A stretch of 64,000 nucleotides of DNA from Branchiostoma floridae (GCF_000003815.2 NC_049980.1:20745609-20809608), one strand, 5' to 3'. Positions 25,001 to 35,654 are shown, numbered from the stretch's first letter. Notes: generated from the sequence alone by a model not told the origin. Translations and numbers: made by a program.

Positions 25001-28000
25001 GGTCAGTTTGTAATGTTTCTGTGTCAAACAAGAAAAACATGCCATTGAAAACTGTGAATGTTACTATGCATGTTTTATCCTGAAGTGTCATTTCATACCT
25101 AAACAGATTCTGTATACTGTACACGTGTAGCCATCATAAGATAGATTACTGTTTTTCATTTGGAACAAATAAGGATGGAAGAACATGTGCACAGCTGGTT
25201 GTATGTGAATGTTCAATTAAGAGCAAAACAAAGCTAGTCCCACAAGAAAATTGAAAGGTTGTGGATAATAAAAGACCAGCTGCATTGTCAAAGTAACCTG
25301 CATTTAAACATGTAAATCATTGAAGCACTGAGGCCTCTTAGCCAATATAACTACTTGATTACAATTATTGAATGAAGTAGACTAGTTGACTTCCTTTATT
25401 ATTTGCAATGATTGCATGTTGTGAAAAAAAGTGCACGTGGACAGATGTTGTTCCTCTTCCTTCTCAGAGCAAAGCCGAAGAGATGACCTAGAAGCGTTAG
25501 GACACATGTTTATGTACTTCCTAAGAGGTAGTCTACCATGGCAGGGATTGAAAGTAAGTAACCTTTCTTGCCTTATATTGGACAACATCAGTTGGCCACA
25601 AGCATAAAAATGGTAAACTTGTATAAGACCAAATGTCCAGTGTCCTTGTGGAAAATATCAATTTTAATTTCAGCTTTCTTTATGCAAAACCAGGATACTG
25701 TTGTGACAATGCCACTTCTAGAATGTTATTTGCTTTAAGCCCAAAAGACAATGATTTTTTAGTTGTTTTTTTTCTAACCCTAAGGATATTTTGTATGTTT
25801 AACAGGCAGACACATTGAAGGAACGGTACCAAAAGATAGGGGAAGTAAAGAGAGCTACCCCTATAGAGGTGCTGTGTGAGGGATACCCAGGTAAGAACCA
25901 ACTTTTCATACACGCCCTACATCCTTTCCAAAGGCTCATGCAGCAGCAGTTTGGATGTTGAGTTGTTTAAACTAATTTGCCTGTATGAAATAACATACTG
26001 TGCTGAGAACAACACCAACAGAAAAACAAAAGATTATGTGCAAGTCTGGAAACCTTGATGAGAGACTGTTTTGGTGGTCTACGAATATAGAAAACTTAAC
26101 CATGCAAAAGACCTGTCTTGCTCCCCATCCCATGTTCTGACACCATGTCTGGAATAAAAACTATTCCCCCTCTGTATAGAAGAGATGGCCACGTACCTGC
26201 GCTATGTGCGGAGATTGGACTTCTTCGAGACGCCAGACTACGACTACTTGAGGAAACTGTTCCAGGACCTGATGGACAGGAAGGGGTGGAAGAACGACGG
26301 GGAGTTTGATTGGACAGGAAGGCAGCTGGTATTTAACTTCATCTTCACCTTCTTTCTGTATATTCTGGGGAAAGGATGACTTCTTACTAATCTTAGTGAT
26401 GTAGTGAGAGGGTATTAGCTACAGCAAATTGTATCTACTTAGCAAGGAGATCTATTGCATATTGAATGTGTTATGTTGATATGTTTGATTAATATGAGAT
26501 AAATTTCCTTCCACTTTGCTTTGACATAGTGTGTATGATTATCATGAATGATACGATAAAAAAGATACAGTTTGCAATTAAGACCATATTTGTGCCACAT
26601 TTTCTGTGAAAACATAAGTTGTGTACAATGAATGATTGAACAAATCTGTATTTTAAACCAGTCCACGCCTGTTGGCTCCATTCAGAGCCACACCAATGAT
26701 GGACCGCTGTCACCAATCCAGCCTGAAATTGCACGCAGAGACAAGCAAAGCAAGCCCAGAGAGGTACATTGTGTATTGTCTTTGTAATACAGCTCCAGTA
26801 GTGTCAGGTACTCTGAGATACAGAGATTTTGTAGGATTTTGAGATTTTGTAGAATTTATTTTAGACAAACCCTTTATGTATGTACCAGATTCGCTTTAAA
26901 AGACATGCCAATGTTTGCCTGGTGGTGGACAATCATGCCGTGTTTTCCTTTTGTAACAGAGGGCATGGGAGCAACAGAGGACCAACTTGATGGTCCCCAA
27001 CCGTGACCTTGGCGGCTCCGTCCAAGTTGTCAGCTCCACGAACGGCGAGCTGAACAACGACGACCCGACGGCCGGCCACTCCAACGCCCCCATCACCCAG
27101 CAGGCTGACGTGGAGGTGGTGGATGAGACCAAGTATGAGAAACTGTACTGGCCGTTCCTTTCCTTCCTTGTTCTCTTTCTGCTGTGTGTTTTTGTGCATG
27201 CCCCACGCTGTACAAGCCAAGGAGCTCCCCCAGAAGTCATGGTTCACCATATCTCAGATAGGTGAACAGATAAAAGGCACAACAGTTAACTGATAGGTGA
27301 CAAAGTCATACAATGCTGTACACAGGTACAGAATGCATCCGTCTTTGCTTTGTTGTAAATTGTCATGTTACTGAACAGCAAATGCCTTTTCTTTTTTATT
27401 TACGATTCTGAGGGAAGCATGATCTTGTAGAAAATCCTTGTTCACAAGTTCTATGGAGAGTTCTTGGCTTGTGCAGCTCCATGATTTTGTGCATGCTAGT
27501 ACATGTAGGTTTGCCACCGTTTCTGTCTCCATAGTGATGCATGCTGCAACACGATGTACAAGAGACAACCAATGTACATGGATCCAAAATTAATCACAAT
27601 AAAAATTGAGTACACATGTTTAGTAGTTGCATGATGACGACACATTGCCTGGCTCAAAGGTCTTGTGCCATACTTATGTACACTATGGTACCGCTGTTGA
27701 TTCTAAAAACATGTATACTTCTGCCCTGCATAAAATTTTATGGTATAAATATTTTGAAGTCGCTGTTCGGCTACATTAATTTTCATTAGAATTAAGACGC
27801 TTGGTTAACTCTCAAGCAAGGACATTTGAGCAAGGCACATTGGATACATACTTTAAATGAGATAAATAATGCATAGTAGATCAAGTCTTAGATTTGATAT
27901 AATATTTTGATTCAGGGATTCACATTGAACTGATTTCTGGAATCCTTTCACTCATCTATCTCCATTGTTCCTGGTCCCTAATTTTTGTTTCTCTATTCCC

Positions 28001-28303
28001 TTTTCCCCCCTTCCACTCTGATTTTTTTAATGTCTATTTACATGTGTGTCTATTTTCTGTCTCTGCTATACTCGTCCTTACCCCTTTGGATACTGTTGTC
28101 CATATGCTGACACACACATTCTTGTTTGTTGTGTCTCTGCTTTAACTGTTCTGCCATCCTCCTGTCTCTTTAATGCCCCACGTATGTACCTGCCCAGCCT
28201 CTCTCCCAGCAACCCGTCAATCACTTTGTCCGTGTGCCTACCCCGTAGGTGCTGCTGCTTCTTCAAGCGGAGACGGAAGAAGGCCGGCACCCGCCGCAAA
28301 TGA
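9861..28303 (+). CDS. CSNK1G: casein kinase 1 gamma, complete (11 coding exons, 436 aa)
   Basis: Exons: 9861-10026, 10205-10245, 10414-10483, 20516-20664, 24745-24979, 25468-25553, 25806-25890, 26180-26328, 26662-26763, 26960-27132, 28249-28303. The total of 1311 nt is in frame. It is a Ser/Thr kinase of the CK1 family; gamma isoforms are tethered to the plasma membrane by C-terminal palmitoylation and phosphorylate Wnt co-receptor LRP6, among other substrates. Visible residues: glycine loop IGCGNFGE (45-52), VAIK lysine 68, YRDVKPEN with catalytic Asp158, DFG at 181-183, and the CK1 signature [14 protein letters not shown] in place of APE. The C-terminal [12 protein letters not shown] (419-430) is the lipidation site plus basic tail. 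Start: ATG 9861 (A at -3, G at +4) aligns with vertebrate MDH; an in-frame ATG at 9849 would add four residues. Vertebrates have G1, G2 and G3; this is the single pre-duplication copy. Confidence 0.97.
10205..10245 (+). CDS. CSNK1G: CSNK1G coding exon 2
   Basis: A 41 bp exon encoding [13 protein letters not shown] with the ATP-anchoring lysine. The acceptor is CTCCACAG and the donor GTAAGG, phase 0. Confidence 0.95.
10414..10483 (+). CDS. CSNK1G: CSNK1G coding exon 3
   Basis: Encodes [20 protein letters not shown] then GQA (alpha-C region). The donor is GTAAGT, phase 1. The junction with exon 4 reads AEGIP, one residue shorter than the SAGEGLP I recall in vertebrates. Confidence 0.94.
12255..12581 (+). 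pseudogene. non-LTR retrotransposon (LINE) ORF2 C-terminal remnant
   Basis: A 108-codon open stretch with [16 protein letters not shown] then [20 protein letters not shown]. This matches the pattern (L-I-SHxLxIExGRY..CxxC...EDExHFxxxC) found after the reverse transcriptase domain of many invertebrate LINEs. No RT or endonuclease domain lies upstream in either strand nearby, so it is a 5'-truncated dead copy inserted in intron 3. Family not determined. Confidence 0.75.
14126..14420 (+). repeat. three-copy tandem repeat, about 105 bp unit
   Basis: The block CATCTATCCTACGATGTCTA followed by ACTAAGT and GTGTGATTTTTACTGGATGT recurs starting near 14126, 14223 and 14325. Units diverge by several substitutions and small indels. 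Confidence 0.8.
15547..15646. other. assembly gap (100 N)
   Basis: Exactly 100 Ns, the usual placeholder for a gap of unknown size, in CSNK1G intron 3. Confidence 0.99.
16156..16214. repeat. perfect inverted repeat, 21 bp arms, 17-base loop
   Basis: The arms GCCGTAGAATTTGGGTTCAT+C (16156-16176) and its exact reverse complement (16194-16214) would fold into a mismatch-free hairpin in the CSNK1G pre-mRNA. MITE remnant or small hairpin locus; I cannot tell which. Confidence 0.9.
20516..20664 (+). CDS. CSNK1G: CSNK1G coding exon 4
   Basis: Residues 93-142, [20 protein letters not shown] to [11 protein letters not shown], the hinge and alpha-D/E region. The acceptor is TTTTGCAG and the donor GTAAGT, phase 0. 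Confidence 0.97.
22282..22614 (+). repeat. first copy of a near-identical 333 bp duplication
   Basis: Almost base-for-base identical to 23882-24213 (a TTACATGG / TTAATGG single-base indel is the only difference I found). It ends nine bases before the N gap. Confidence 0.95.
22624..22905. other. assembly gap (282 N)
   Basis: An N run directly beside the duplicated block, suggesting a sized gap inferred from read pairs. Confidence 0.99.
22906..23880. mobile_element. GC-rich insert between duplicated blocks, with internal tandem repeat
   Basis: Composition differs sharply from the surrounding AT-rich intron. Two diverged units of about 263 bp start at AAATTTAGAACAGG (23304 and 23567). Both continue through GCGACCCG, AATTGATTCTATTT and CTGTTCCGGGGAGA to ATCCCACCCC. 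No terminal repeats or coding region are identifiable, partly because of the gap. Confidence 0.5.
23882..24213 (+). repeat. second copy of the 333 bp duplication
   Basis: Matches 22282-22614. It resumes unique intron sequence at CATCCGTCTTG. Confidence 0.95.
24745..24979 (+). CDS. CSNK1G: CSNK1G coding exon 5 (catalytic core)
   Basis: Residues 143-220: [57 protein letters not shown]. It contains the catalytic Asp158, the DFG motif and the CK1 signature. The donor is GTAAGG, phase 1. Confidence 0.98.
25468..25553 (+). CDS. CSNK1G: CSNK1G coding exon 6
   Basis: [20 protein letters not shown] then GSLPWQGLK (alpha-F region). The acceptor is CTTCTCAG and the donor GTAAGT, phase 0. Confidence 0.97.
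25806..25890 (+). CDS. CSNK1G: CSNK1G coding exon 7
   Basis: [20 protein letters not shown] then EVLCEGYP. The acceptor is TTTAACAG and the donor GTAAGA, phase 1. Confidence 0.96.
26180..26328 (+). CDS. CSNK1G: CSNK1G coding exon 8
   Basis: [20 protein letters not shown] to EFDWTGRQL, the end of the kinase domain. The acceptor is CTGTATAG and the donor GTATTT, phase 0. Confidence 0.96.
26662..26763 (+). CDS. CSNK1G: CSNK1G coding exon 9
   Basis: [20 protein letters not shown] then [14 protein letters not shown], a polar tail resembling vertebrate CK1 gamma TPVGSVHV. The acceptor is TTAAACCAG and the donor GTACAT, phase 0. Possibly alternatively spliced, as tail exons are in vertebrates. Confidence 0.88.
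26960..27132 (+). CDS. CSNK1G: CSNK1G coding exon 10
   Basis: [57 protein letters not shown]. The [10 protein letters not shown] and SNAPIT blocks match vertebrate gamma tails closely. It is GC-rich relative to flanking intron. The donor is GTATGA, phase 2. Confidence 0.96.
28249..28303 (+). CDS. CSNK1G: CSNK1G coding exon 11 (palmitoylated C terminus)
   Basis: Encodes [18 protein letters not shown] and then TGA at 28301. The acceptor is ACCCCGTAG. The Cys cluster plus basic residues is the membrane anchor known for gamma isoforms. Confidence 0.97.
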
Positions 28304-31300
28304 CTGGTAGCCATCTACAGGCCCGACCAACGGAGCCTGATCTCCAACGAGCCCACGCAATAACGTCTACACCGAGCCTTCCCAGTCCAACCACTCCATG
28401 CCATGTGATCTACCTGCCGTCTATCCCGTACAGCCGCCACCACCGCTCCCACTCCTTTAGATGGAGATTTGGCCATTGGTTTGACATCACGAAATGTCCT
28501 TACATAATGCACAAATGTATGTTCAATACAAAACTATGCTATGCCATAAGTCTGGTCCGACAGTGGCTGCTGTACTGGAAAGATTTTACATAATTAATGT
28601 ATAGAACTGAATTACAGCAATTGAGAAATTCCTGCACCGATACCCAGAGAAACATTGAAACATTGAGTGGTGTTTGAGAACTATCCCCTGCCTCTGTGTG
28701 CTTCTAGTTCTCTAGTGTTCTTGTAATCATTAGTGGTCAAGACAAGGTCTGGAAAACTTCTCTTATGCCTCATCATTTTTTTTATCATGAAAAGGGATTG
28801 TGCAGAAATTTCTTAATTGCCTGTGGAAGTAATCCTACTAGCTTGAGTTGTTGGAGATCTGGTCCCCCTTCCCTACCATGTACAAAATACCTGCTGCTGT
28901 CTGCTAAAGGAGTGCTCTTGGAAGTTTGGAATTTTTCCACTTGATTGTCAACCTTTCAAAGTATGCCTATCTCTGGATTGCATTGAGACTAAGAATTGAA
29001 AATTGACTAAACCCCATATCCGTCAATGCAGGGGTACAGCTTTGTTGTTCCCATAGAGCTTTGAAGGAAGGGCCTGTAGATTTGAATACCTTCATTTGGA
29101 AAATTGTCTGAACTTCGAGGCAATCCATGGTACGTGTAAATTTGATGTCAGTACATGTGTGTGTGTGCTGAAAACCCCATGGGTGCCGAGATTTGCAGAT
29201 CTTTAAGTCCTAGTGTACTAGGTGTAAATGTATATCACTTGTGGACAGCTTGATTTTTAACATTCCTCCTTGAGTTGTGGTCGAGTCGTGGGTGACAACG
29301 TTTCCTGGACTGATTTTAGCCGTCAAGTTGTCATATCTGCGGACCAACCACACAAAATAGCATAGCTTTTTTTGAGACCATTCAGGTTGTCTTTGTACTG
29401 TTAATGGTTTCGTCAAATGGAGAATAAATGTAGCAAGCAGCAGTGTCCACGATAGCACTCCACCATAGCCTTCATCTCTGTGGCTCTGGGATATGGAAGT
29501 TTAAGAACTACCCAAGTTACAGTACAGGCAAATGGGGATGAAAGGAACCAGTACTAATGAAGCCGTGTTCTACATGTGTGGTTAGCCGACACAGTCAACC
29601 CAGTTCTTGCAGCATATTGATATTTTGCATAACTGCTAGATTTCTGCCTTCTGAAATGAAATGGAATGTTATGAAAAAGGAGGAATTTAGACAGCATGTG
29701 TTCCATGACAGAAATTGGAATGTGCTCTATTGCTAAAACTGGTACAAAGCGACCCAAGCGGTAAAGTTGCAATATGATTACAAGTGCTGCAGGGATGTCA
29801 GGCATGGCTTCAAAAGTACACTGTATTCAACACAGTAGGAAATATGCCGCAGAAGTAGGCACCAGTTTTCCTGTCTTGTAGCATTAATGTTGGATCATTC
29901 CTCAATTAAACATTTGCTTTTCGAGTGGTGTTGAGACACCAAATTGCCTAAATGTCACAACATTGTTTGTGACATGACACACTTGTACAATACTGTAGCA
30001 TGTTTGCTTTTTTTAGTTTTTTTCTTCATTTTTTTGTTGCAAACGAAGGACACTGTATAGGTGCAATCATCTGAGACTTTGTACAGAACTTTTCGTCAGC
30101 ACCTATGAAAAATGTCAAGCTTGTTATATAGTCTCTTTTCTCTTAAACAGATTTTTGAGATTTTTCTTTTCAACTCAAGCAGAGAAGAAGCATGTTCACT
30201 GTTGTTGCTGCTTGTGAGACCACCATGTGATCTTAAGGAACAAAATATGTAAAGAAAACAAAAATACTTTGTCATTGACTATACATGTGCCCATATAATC
30301 TGTTCCATGTCCTTGTCAAGCAATCAGAAACCTCAGCTTCTAGTGACTGCTCAATGCTACCACCTTATTGTGTGCAGCTGATCTCAGAGCACGTTTTGAT
30401 GTTTTTAAATCTGTGCCGACCCAGTTGATGAGATAAACTGCCAAAATCACATTGTACTACATGTAGGCACTGGGATGACATGTCAAAGAGAGGACTTGTA
30501 GTTGGCTCAGGGGCCTGGCGCTGCCTTGGGGTGGGAAATGTTCATTCTGACTACACAGCATCGCATTGTTGGCACTTAAAGCCCTGAGAACATGACATTG
30601 CAGGTATCATAATGATTGACACCTAATGCCTACATACCATCTTTTGACAAATATTTTGTGACTGTTTCAAATAGCAACATTTGAATTTTCATGTGATGTC
30701 CTATCAGTCAAGTGGTATGCAGTACAGAACCCTTACAAGTGGTGGTTTCTCTGAGGTTTTGCTGTTGATCCTCCCATTCATTGTGTTTCCAAAATGGTCT
30801 ATATTCTCAGCACCACCCAGGGGGTAGTTGACAGAAGTAACTTGTGCCTGTGTATAGCCATCAGAAGGGTGCTCTTCTTACAAGACACATTACATTGTAC
30901 AGTATATGATGTATGTTGATGTAGCATTCTACTGAGTTTGCTCCAAGCTCTGTACACACAGTAGCAGGCTTGCCTTCATGTAGGGTATTGTTACAAGTCA
31001 GATGAACCGTGCAGAACTTCCTGAAAGTTTGTTACCCTGCAAAAATATCCAAGGTTGTTTTTCATTTATACAAATTTCCCCACTTGTGACCAAGTATCAA
31101 TGCCCAGTTCTGTTTCCTTTTGTAGAATATGTACTTTGATGCCAAACCCATGCTTTGCTCCAAAACAATGTGTATGTGAATCGTTATTTTCACCTCAATT
31201 TTATTCTTTACCATTGGCTCCTCAAGTCTGGTGTTTTTAATACTGACCATTAGCCTGGGAGCAGCATTCAAAGATGCATCTATGAAGACGTGAATGTGGA

Positions 31301-32040
31301 CATTTTTACAGGGAATGCTGGGATGTGAGTGGGTATGATTTTTTTATTACATATTTTTACCACTCAAGAATGATAAAAACCACTGAAAGTTAAACACCAC
31401 TGGAGGAGAGGTTAAGTTCTGGTTGGCTGTGAGGTTTACCAGTGACATGAAAGCCTTTAGTTGTACCAAACCCTACATTATGGCAAGACTTCGCTGGAAG
31501 GATAGGACTATTTTCCTGCAGAGCATATAATTGGTAATGACAGTTAACAATTTTGTGAACTACAGATTTGTAGATGTGTCAAGTCAGAAGCGATACAAAT
31601 CCAAGAGGAAATTCAACTGCGGCATCTTTGTATTTTGACAGGCTGTTCTAGCTGAGGAGTCAATTTTGCTCATGTGCACCGAGCTGTGTGCAAACGTGCA
31701 TTTCTTGTGAGATGTATTCAAAGGCGTTTTAGCTTGTATCTGCCAGGCTTTACAAGACTGGAATGTAGCAGTGATGACAGGAATACAAATTAGATAAATC
31801 AGTGCTTGTAACAACCAAATTTCGTTCCAAACTTTCATACCAAGTTCAGCATTTTCAAAGATGTAATGATCACATGATGACCTGTTCCCCACTTGTGTCT
31901 CTGATCTCAGAAAAGACTTTGTACATTAATTGTAGAATTCTTTGCTCTCTACATGAAGTTTTTGTTTGAGCTATTCTTGGTCACAATAGTGTCATATTTT
32001 TTGTGCAGCTCCTTTTAGTGAATAAACAATGAGAAGATGG
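28304..32040 (+). other. CSNK1G: CSNK1G 3' UTR (probable)
   Basis: 3.7 kb without coding potential. It ends with AATAAA at 32021-32026 followed by GT-rich sequence. An earlier AATAAA occurs at about 29424, so shorter isoforms are possible. Confidence 0.55.
32021..32026 (+). terminator. polyadenylation signal for CSNK1G
   Basis: Canonical AATAAA with a T/G-rich stretch (TTTTCATTTGTGCTTTTC) about 20 bases downstream. It is the last good signal before the convergent PCLAF 3' end. Confidence 0.55.
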
Positions 32041-32632
32041 GACATTTTCATTTGTGCTTTTCATTCTGGTGCCTCTGTGAAAAGGACATGTGGGTTTCAA
32101 AATGATGCTTGCTGGCAGATCTACGCAACCCACAGCTGTTACTCAAATACCCAGTCTTACACGCTGAAGATCAACTAAAGTATGCTTTCTTTTTACTGAA
32201 CATTATTACCTTGAGTTTCCTGTTTCCCCTTTTATGGTTGGATGACTCGACTGACTTGTTCTGGAGACCATTTCTGCACCAACAGATATTCTACAAAACC
32301 TTACCCCACATGCTACCCCCCTTCCTGCATTCAGTGGTATCTTAAACCATGCAGGGCAGGTAGAGGTAAGAGCACACAGACATTTTATAAAGCAGTAATG
32401 ACATTGGCATCCTCTTATTACCTGATCTGTCCTTGGTATTACATGAAGGCATTACATCATGCAGTCCACAAATGTACCTCTAAGGAGTTCAAGGATCAAC
32501 AATAGCTGTATACCTGAGTTTTACACCATGGCCTGACTCGTAAAACTTACCAGGCCAAGCAATTTTCTCTGAACAGGTTTTCATTTCTGTTCTAGAAAAA
32601 TACAACAAAAACTACCGTAGAAATGTATAATT

Positions 32633-32638
32633 TTTATT
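32633..32638 (-). terminator. polyadenylation signal for PCLAF
   Basis: Minus-strand AATAAATAAA (plus TTTATTTATT at 32633-32642), about 1.0 kb after the PCLAF stop. The two convergent signals are about 600 bp apart, and nothing else was recognised between them. Confidence 0.5.
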
Positions 32639-33666
32639 TATTGAATTCCAAACTAGTACTGTAATATAGGTTAACACCAGAAGCACAATCCTGTCACTAA
32701 AAAGACATGGAACACATTCCACCTTTCAATATGTCCCCTATTAAACTAACAATCACAAAATGATTCCAGAATAGTGGTCCCATTTCATTACCAGCAAGTG
32801 CTTCTAAAACATCCCTGTGCCCATTTGCTGAAGGCTTTTTTACCTGTTGTAATTAACTTGTACACCGAATGACTATGTCTATGGAAGCATTGTTTACTGT
32901 AAAATTATGTTATGAATCTTTGAAACCTCTGCAGCTGTGCAATGGCCAGCCAAGTGAAACATACATGAATCCTGACCTGTAAAGCACCACCTTGTGGTTT
33001 TCTCTGAATGGCTCCTACCTGGATACCTGACCTTATCACTATTATATCAGTAACCCTTACAAGAACACTGCCATATTCTGCACAATAACCGCATTATCTT
33101 TGCAACCAGTTTTAAGTTCTTACAAAAGAAAAACCTAATTTAAGTTAGTTAGATCATTGGTTGTTTCTACAGTAGGGTCAAGGAAACTCGGTACATGTAT
33201 TACAATTTTGTTATGTTGAGATGTAGAAAAAAATACTGGTTTGTTATACACACTTCAATACATGCTCAATATACTTTTCCAATACTAGGGGACCTAAATT
33301 AAAGTCAGCCTATCATATAACTGGGCTGTACTCTTTACAGTTACAAGATAATTCTCAAGCCAAACTTTTGAATTTGATGCAGAGAATTCATTACTTAGAA
33401 TACACATAAATTTGAAATCCAACTTACTGTACAATCAGTGCATGTGGCCAAGCAATGAAAAACACCAGAATACCCACAGTTAGCTAAGCTTTTCAGAAAA
33501 CACACTAGGTAGTTGGTACATACAGCTTTTTTCATTCCCTTCAACCTAATGTATCATTTTTTAAGTATAGACAGCCATGGGAAATGAGGAGCACAAATCT
33601 TGTACAAGCACGTAGCTGCCAAGTTGGCAATAATCTAGCATATTTATGAACAACTATCTCCGAGTT

Positions 33667-33718
33667 TTAGTCTTCCTCTGTGATGCCTTCGTCCATATCC
33701 GCCACACAGTTACTAGCA
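33667..33718 (-). CDS. PCLAF: PCLAF exon 4
   Basis: SASNCVADMDEGITEED then TAA: an acidic C terminus like the vertebrate DEKE end. The acceptor is CTTCCCTCCAG. Confidence 0.85.
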
Positions 33719-35223
33719 CTGGAGGGAAGAAAAACAGATCAGAAGCATACATGGCTAAAGAAAAGGGAGAGAATACAACAAAATATTTTACAGGAGAACA
33801 CCTAACAGTACAATTAATACTGAAGTACATGTTCTCATTACAAAGCAATAAAAAGAAGCTATTAATATCCTACCTTGAGCTGGTTCCAGTGCCCTGGCCC
33901 TCGTCATGAGGTGTTCTGTTGTCCTTGCTGACCCCTTGGCTGAAGAAGTTCCCGATGCCTTTCTGCCACGCAGGGGTTGGTCTGGGACACACTGGGTTAC
34001 CTCCTGCATACTTGGAACTGGCACCACTACCTGCTGTGAGTGAGAGGGGGAATGAATGGAGTACACTCATGAATTAATGGAAAAAAACATTATTATTGCA
34101 CTGTATTCACACGAGTTCACAAAGAAATAAACAAAAAATAGCACAAATACAAATATACATACATATGTACATGTAGAATACTAGTTCTGTTTGGGCTACA
34201 CTAGGCTACTGTGCCTGTACAAATTATGATCTAGATAGTCTACATTCCAAAATAACACAATACTCATATACATTCATACTTACGCAGTACTTGAAGTACA
34301 CGTATGTGTGTGTGTATGTGTAGAAAAATTCAAATTGCATACGTATACTCTTCTTGACCTCCACAACATCAGACATTCTGTGACAGAAACCTGTATATAC
34401 ATCTGGAGATCTTGCGGGTAAATCTAGTACCTACCAGGAGATCCCGGTGTGAAGTTACTGCTGGGTGCCGAGACAAGAGCTTTCCTGGGTGCCTTCGCTG
34501 CTACAGCTGTAGGTATATCATGGGGAGAGAATATGCAGAATGAGACCAAGGACGTTGATGAGACATAATAATAAATTTTAATATCTGAACGCAGCGAGCT
34601 GTTTCATTTTCTCAATTACCACCTTCAAAGCACTGCCAAATAATTCATAGTTTTTGGGTCCTTTTATTAAAATCAAAGGGAAATTTTCAAGCAACCTGTA
34701 ACGTTAATTAGAAGGGAAAAAAATCAAGATTGCTGTATAATTTGTATGTGAAAAAAAATAAATCACCCTTAAGTCTAGTATCAGTAACAGTCCTGAAATG
34801 CTAGTATATTTTCATAATGTGTTCGGTTGTATGTTTATAGTTAGATAAATGGTATTGTAAAAACTTTGAAAAGGCAAAGTGTACCTAAAACAGGGGGGAG
34901 GGGGGCAGCATAGCACGAATGGCTGGTACGTAAATGATGATTTCGAGAAAACGTAAGAGGCTAGAGAAATGTTACAGGCTCGTTGTACAGACGAACGTAT
35001 TCCCGCACTTCTATATTTATACAAGGAGCTGAACAACGAAAGCAAGCAAAATTTTGACGGATATCTACTATCTCTGATACGACGACGGACAAAAACCGCG
35101 CGAACCAAGCCACTCTTATAAATCGCCATTAATCGCTAATTCCCCTTCCAATATTGAGCTATAAGAACATTTTGGGCAATATTTACCTTTGGTACCACTG
35201 TTGCTACCTTTGGTTCGCACCAT
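33667..35223 (-). CDS. PCLAF: PCNA-associated factor PCLAF/PAF15, complete (4 exons, 106 aa)
   Basis: Exons in transcription order: 35187-35223, 34435-34506, 33874-34033, 33667-33718; 321 nt in frame. It is a small disordered nuclear protein that binds PCNA; in vertebrates its ubiquitinated form regulates translesion synthesis and recruits DNMT1/UHRF1 at replication forks. Visible: N terminus MVRTK mimicking the histone H3 tail; AAKAPRK (residues 15-21) carrying the equivalent of a vertebrate mono-ubiquitinated lysine; SKYAGGNPVCPRPTPAWQ, the family signature; and PIP box QKGIGNFF (60-67). The vertebrate KEN degron position reads KDN (73-75). The length is close to human (111 aa). It is divergent from TRIP4 across 348 bp and convergent with CSNK1G. 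Confidence 0.96.
33874..34033 (-). CDS. PCLAF: PCLAF exon 3 (PCNA-binding)
   Basis: AGSGASSKYAGGNPVCPRPT, PAWQKGIGNFFSQGVSKDNR, then an acidic/polar tail. The acceptor is a CAGCAG tandem (NAGNAG), so one residue near position 37 may be optional. Phase 2 at the donor. Confidence 0.95.
34435..34506 (-). CDS. PCLAF: PCLAF exon 2
   Basis: AVAAKAPRKALVSAPSSNFT then PGSP. The acceptor is CCTACAG and the donor GTAGGT, phase 1. A second AG five bases in would shift frame and is not used. Confidence 0.9.
35187..35223 (-). CDS. PCLAF: PCLAF exon 1
   Basis: MVRTKGSNSGTK. ATG at 35223; the donor GTAAAT lies below 35187, phase 1. Confidence 0.93.
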
Positions 35224-35571
35224 GTTGGTCTGAAGGTGAAAAATACGCCAGGAACAGCAGAAAAATGCAGAGCTCGGTAAATCACGTCTCTCCTTCTTGG
35301 CTTCTTATCAAGACTGTATTTCCCGCGTTTTTTTCCCGGCAGTCACGAACTTAACCGGCCGACACCGAAGATTTCCGAAGTAATAAACTTGGTGATTTTA
35401 TTTTATAATTTCCCATCCTAGGAATTATTAATTAATCAGTGAGCATTTTTCTACAATTGATATATTTTGAAAAAGTTCCTGGAGGATAATACTCGCATTA
35501 TTGCCTAGCATGCAGTTTCCGTAGTTTTCCGTACATATTCGGAAACCTTCGGTTATCAACAAAGTGACAAG
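35224..35571. promoter_or_regulatory. divergent promoter of PCLAF and TRIP4
   Basis: 348 bp between two start codons. A perfect E2F site TTTCCCGC is at 35319-35326, about 100 bp from the PCLAF ATG, with a second TTTCCCGG at 35333-35340. This suits PCLAF, an S-phase/E2F target in vertebrates. CGGAAACC at 35540-35547 is ETS-like. No TATA box. Confidence 0.65.
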
Positions 35572-35579
35572 ATGGCGAC
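35568..35579 (+). promoter_or_regulatory. TISU-like initiator around the TRIP4 start codon
   Basis: CAAGATGGCGAC matches the TISU consensus SAASATGGCGGC at 11 of 12 positions. It combines a YY1 site with an initiation codon used on very short 5' leaders. Confidence 0.6.
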
Positions 35580-35654
35580 GCCTGAGTTGGTGCAGTGGTG
35601 CTGCAGGGAACTTTCTAAACTCCTACAGATCGAGGCGTCCGAGGACATTGCCAG
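35572..35654 (+). CDS. TRIP4: TRIP4 exon 1
   Basis: MATPELVQWCCRELSKLLQI then EASEDIA. The leader part is shorter than the human N terminus. The donor is GTGTGG, phase 2. Confidence 0.93.
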
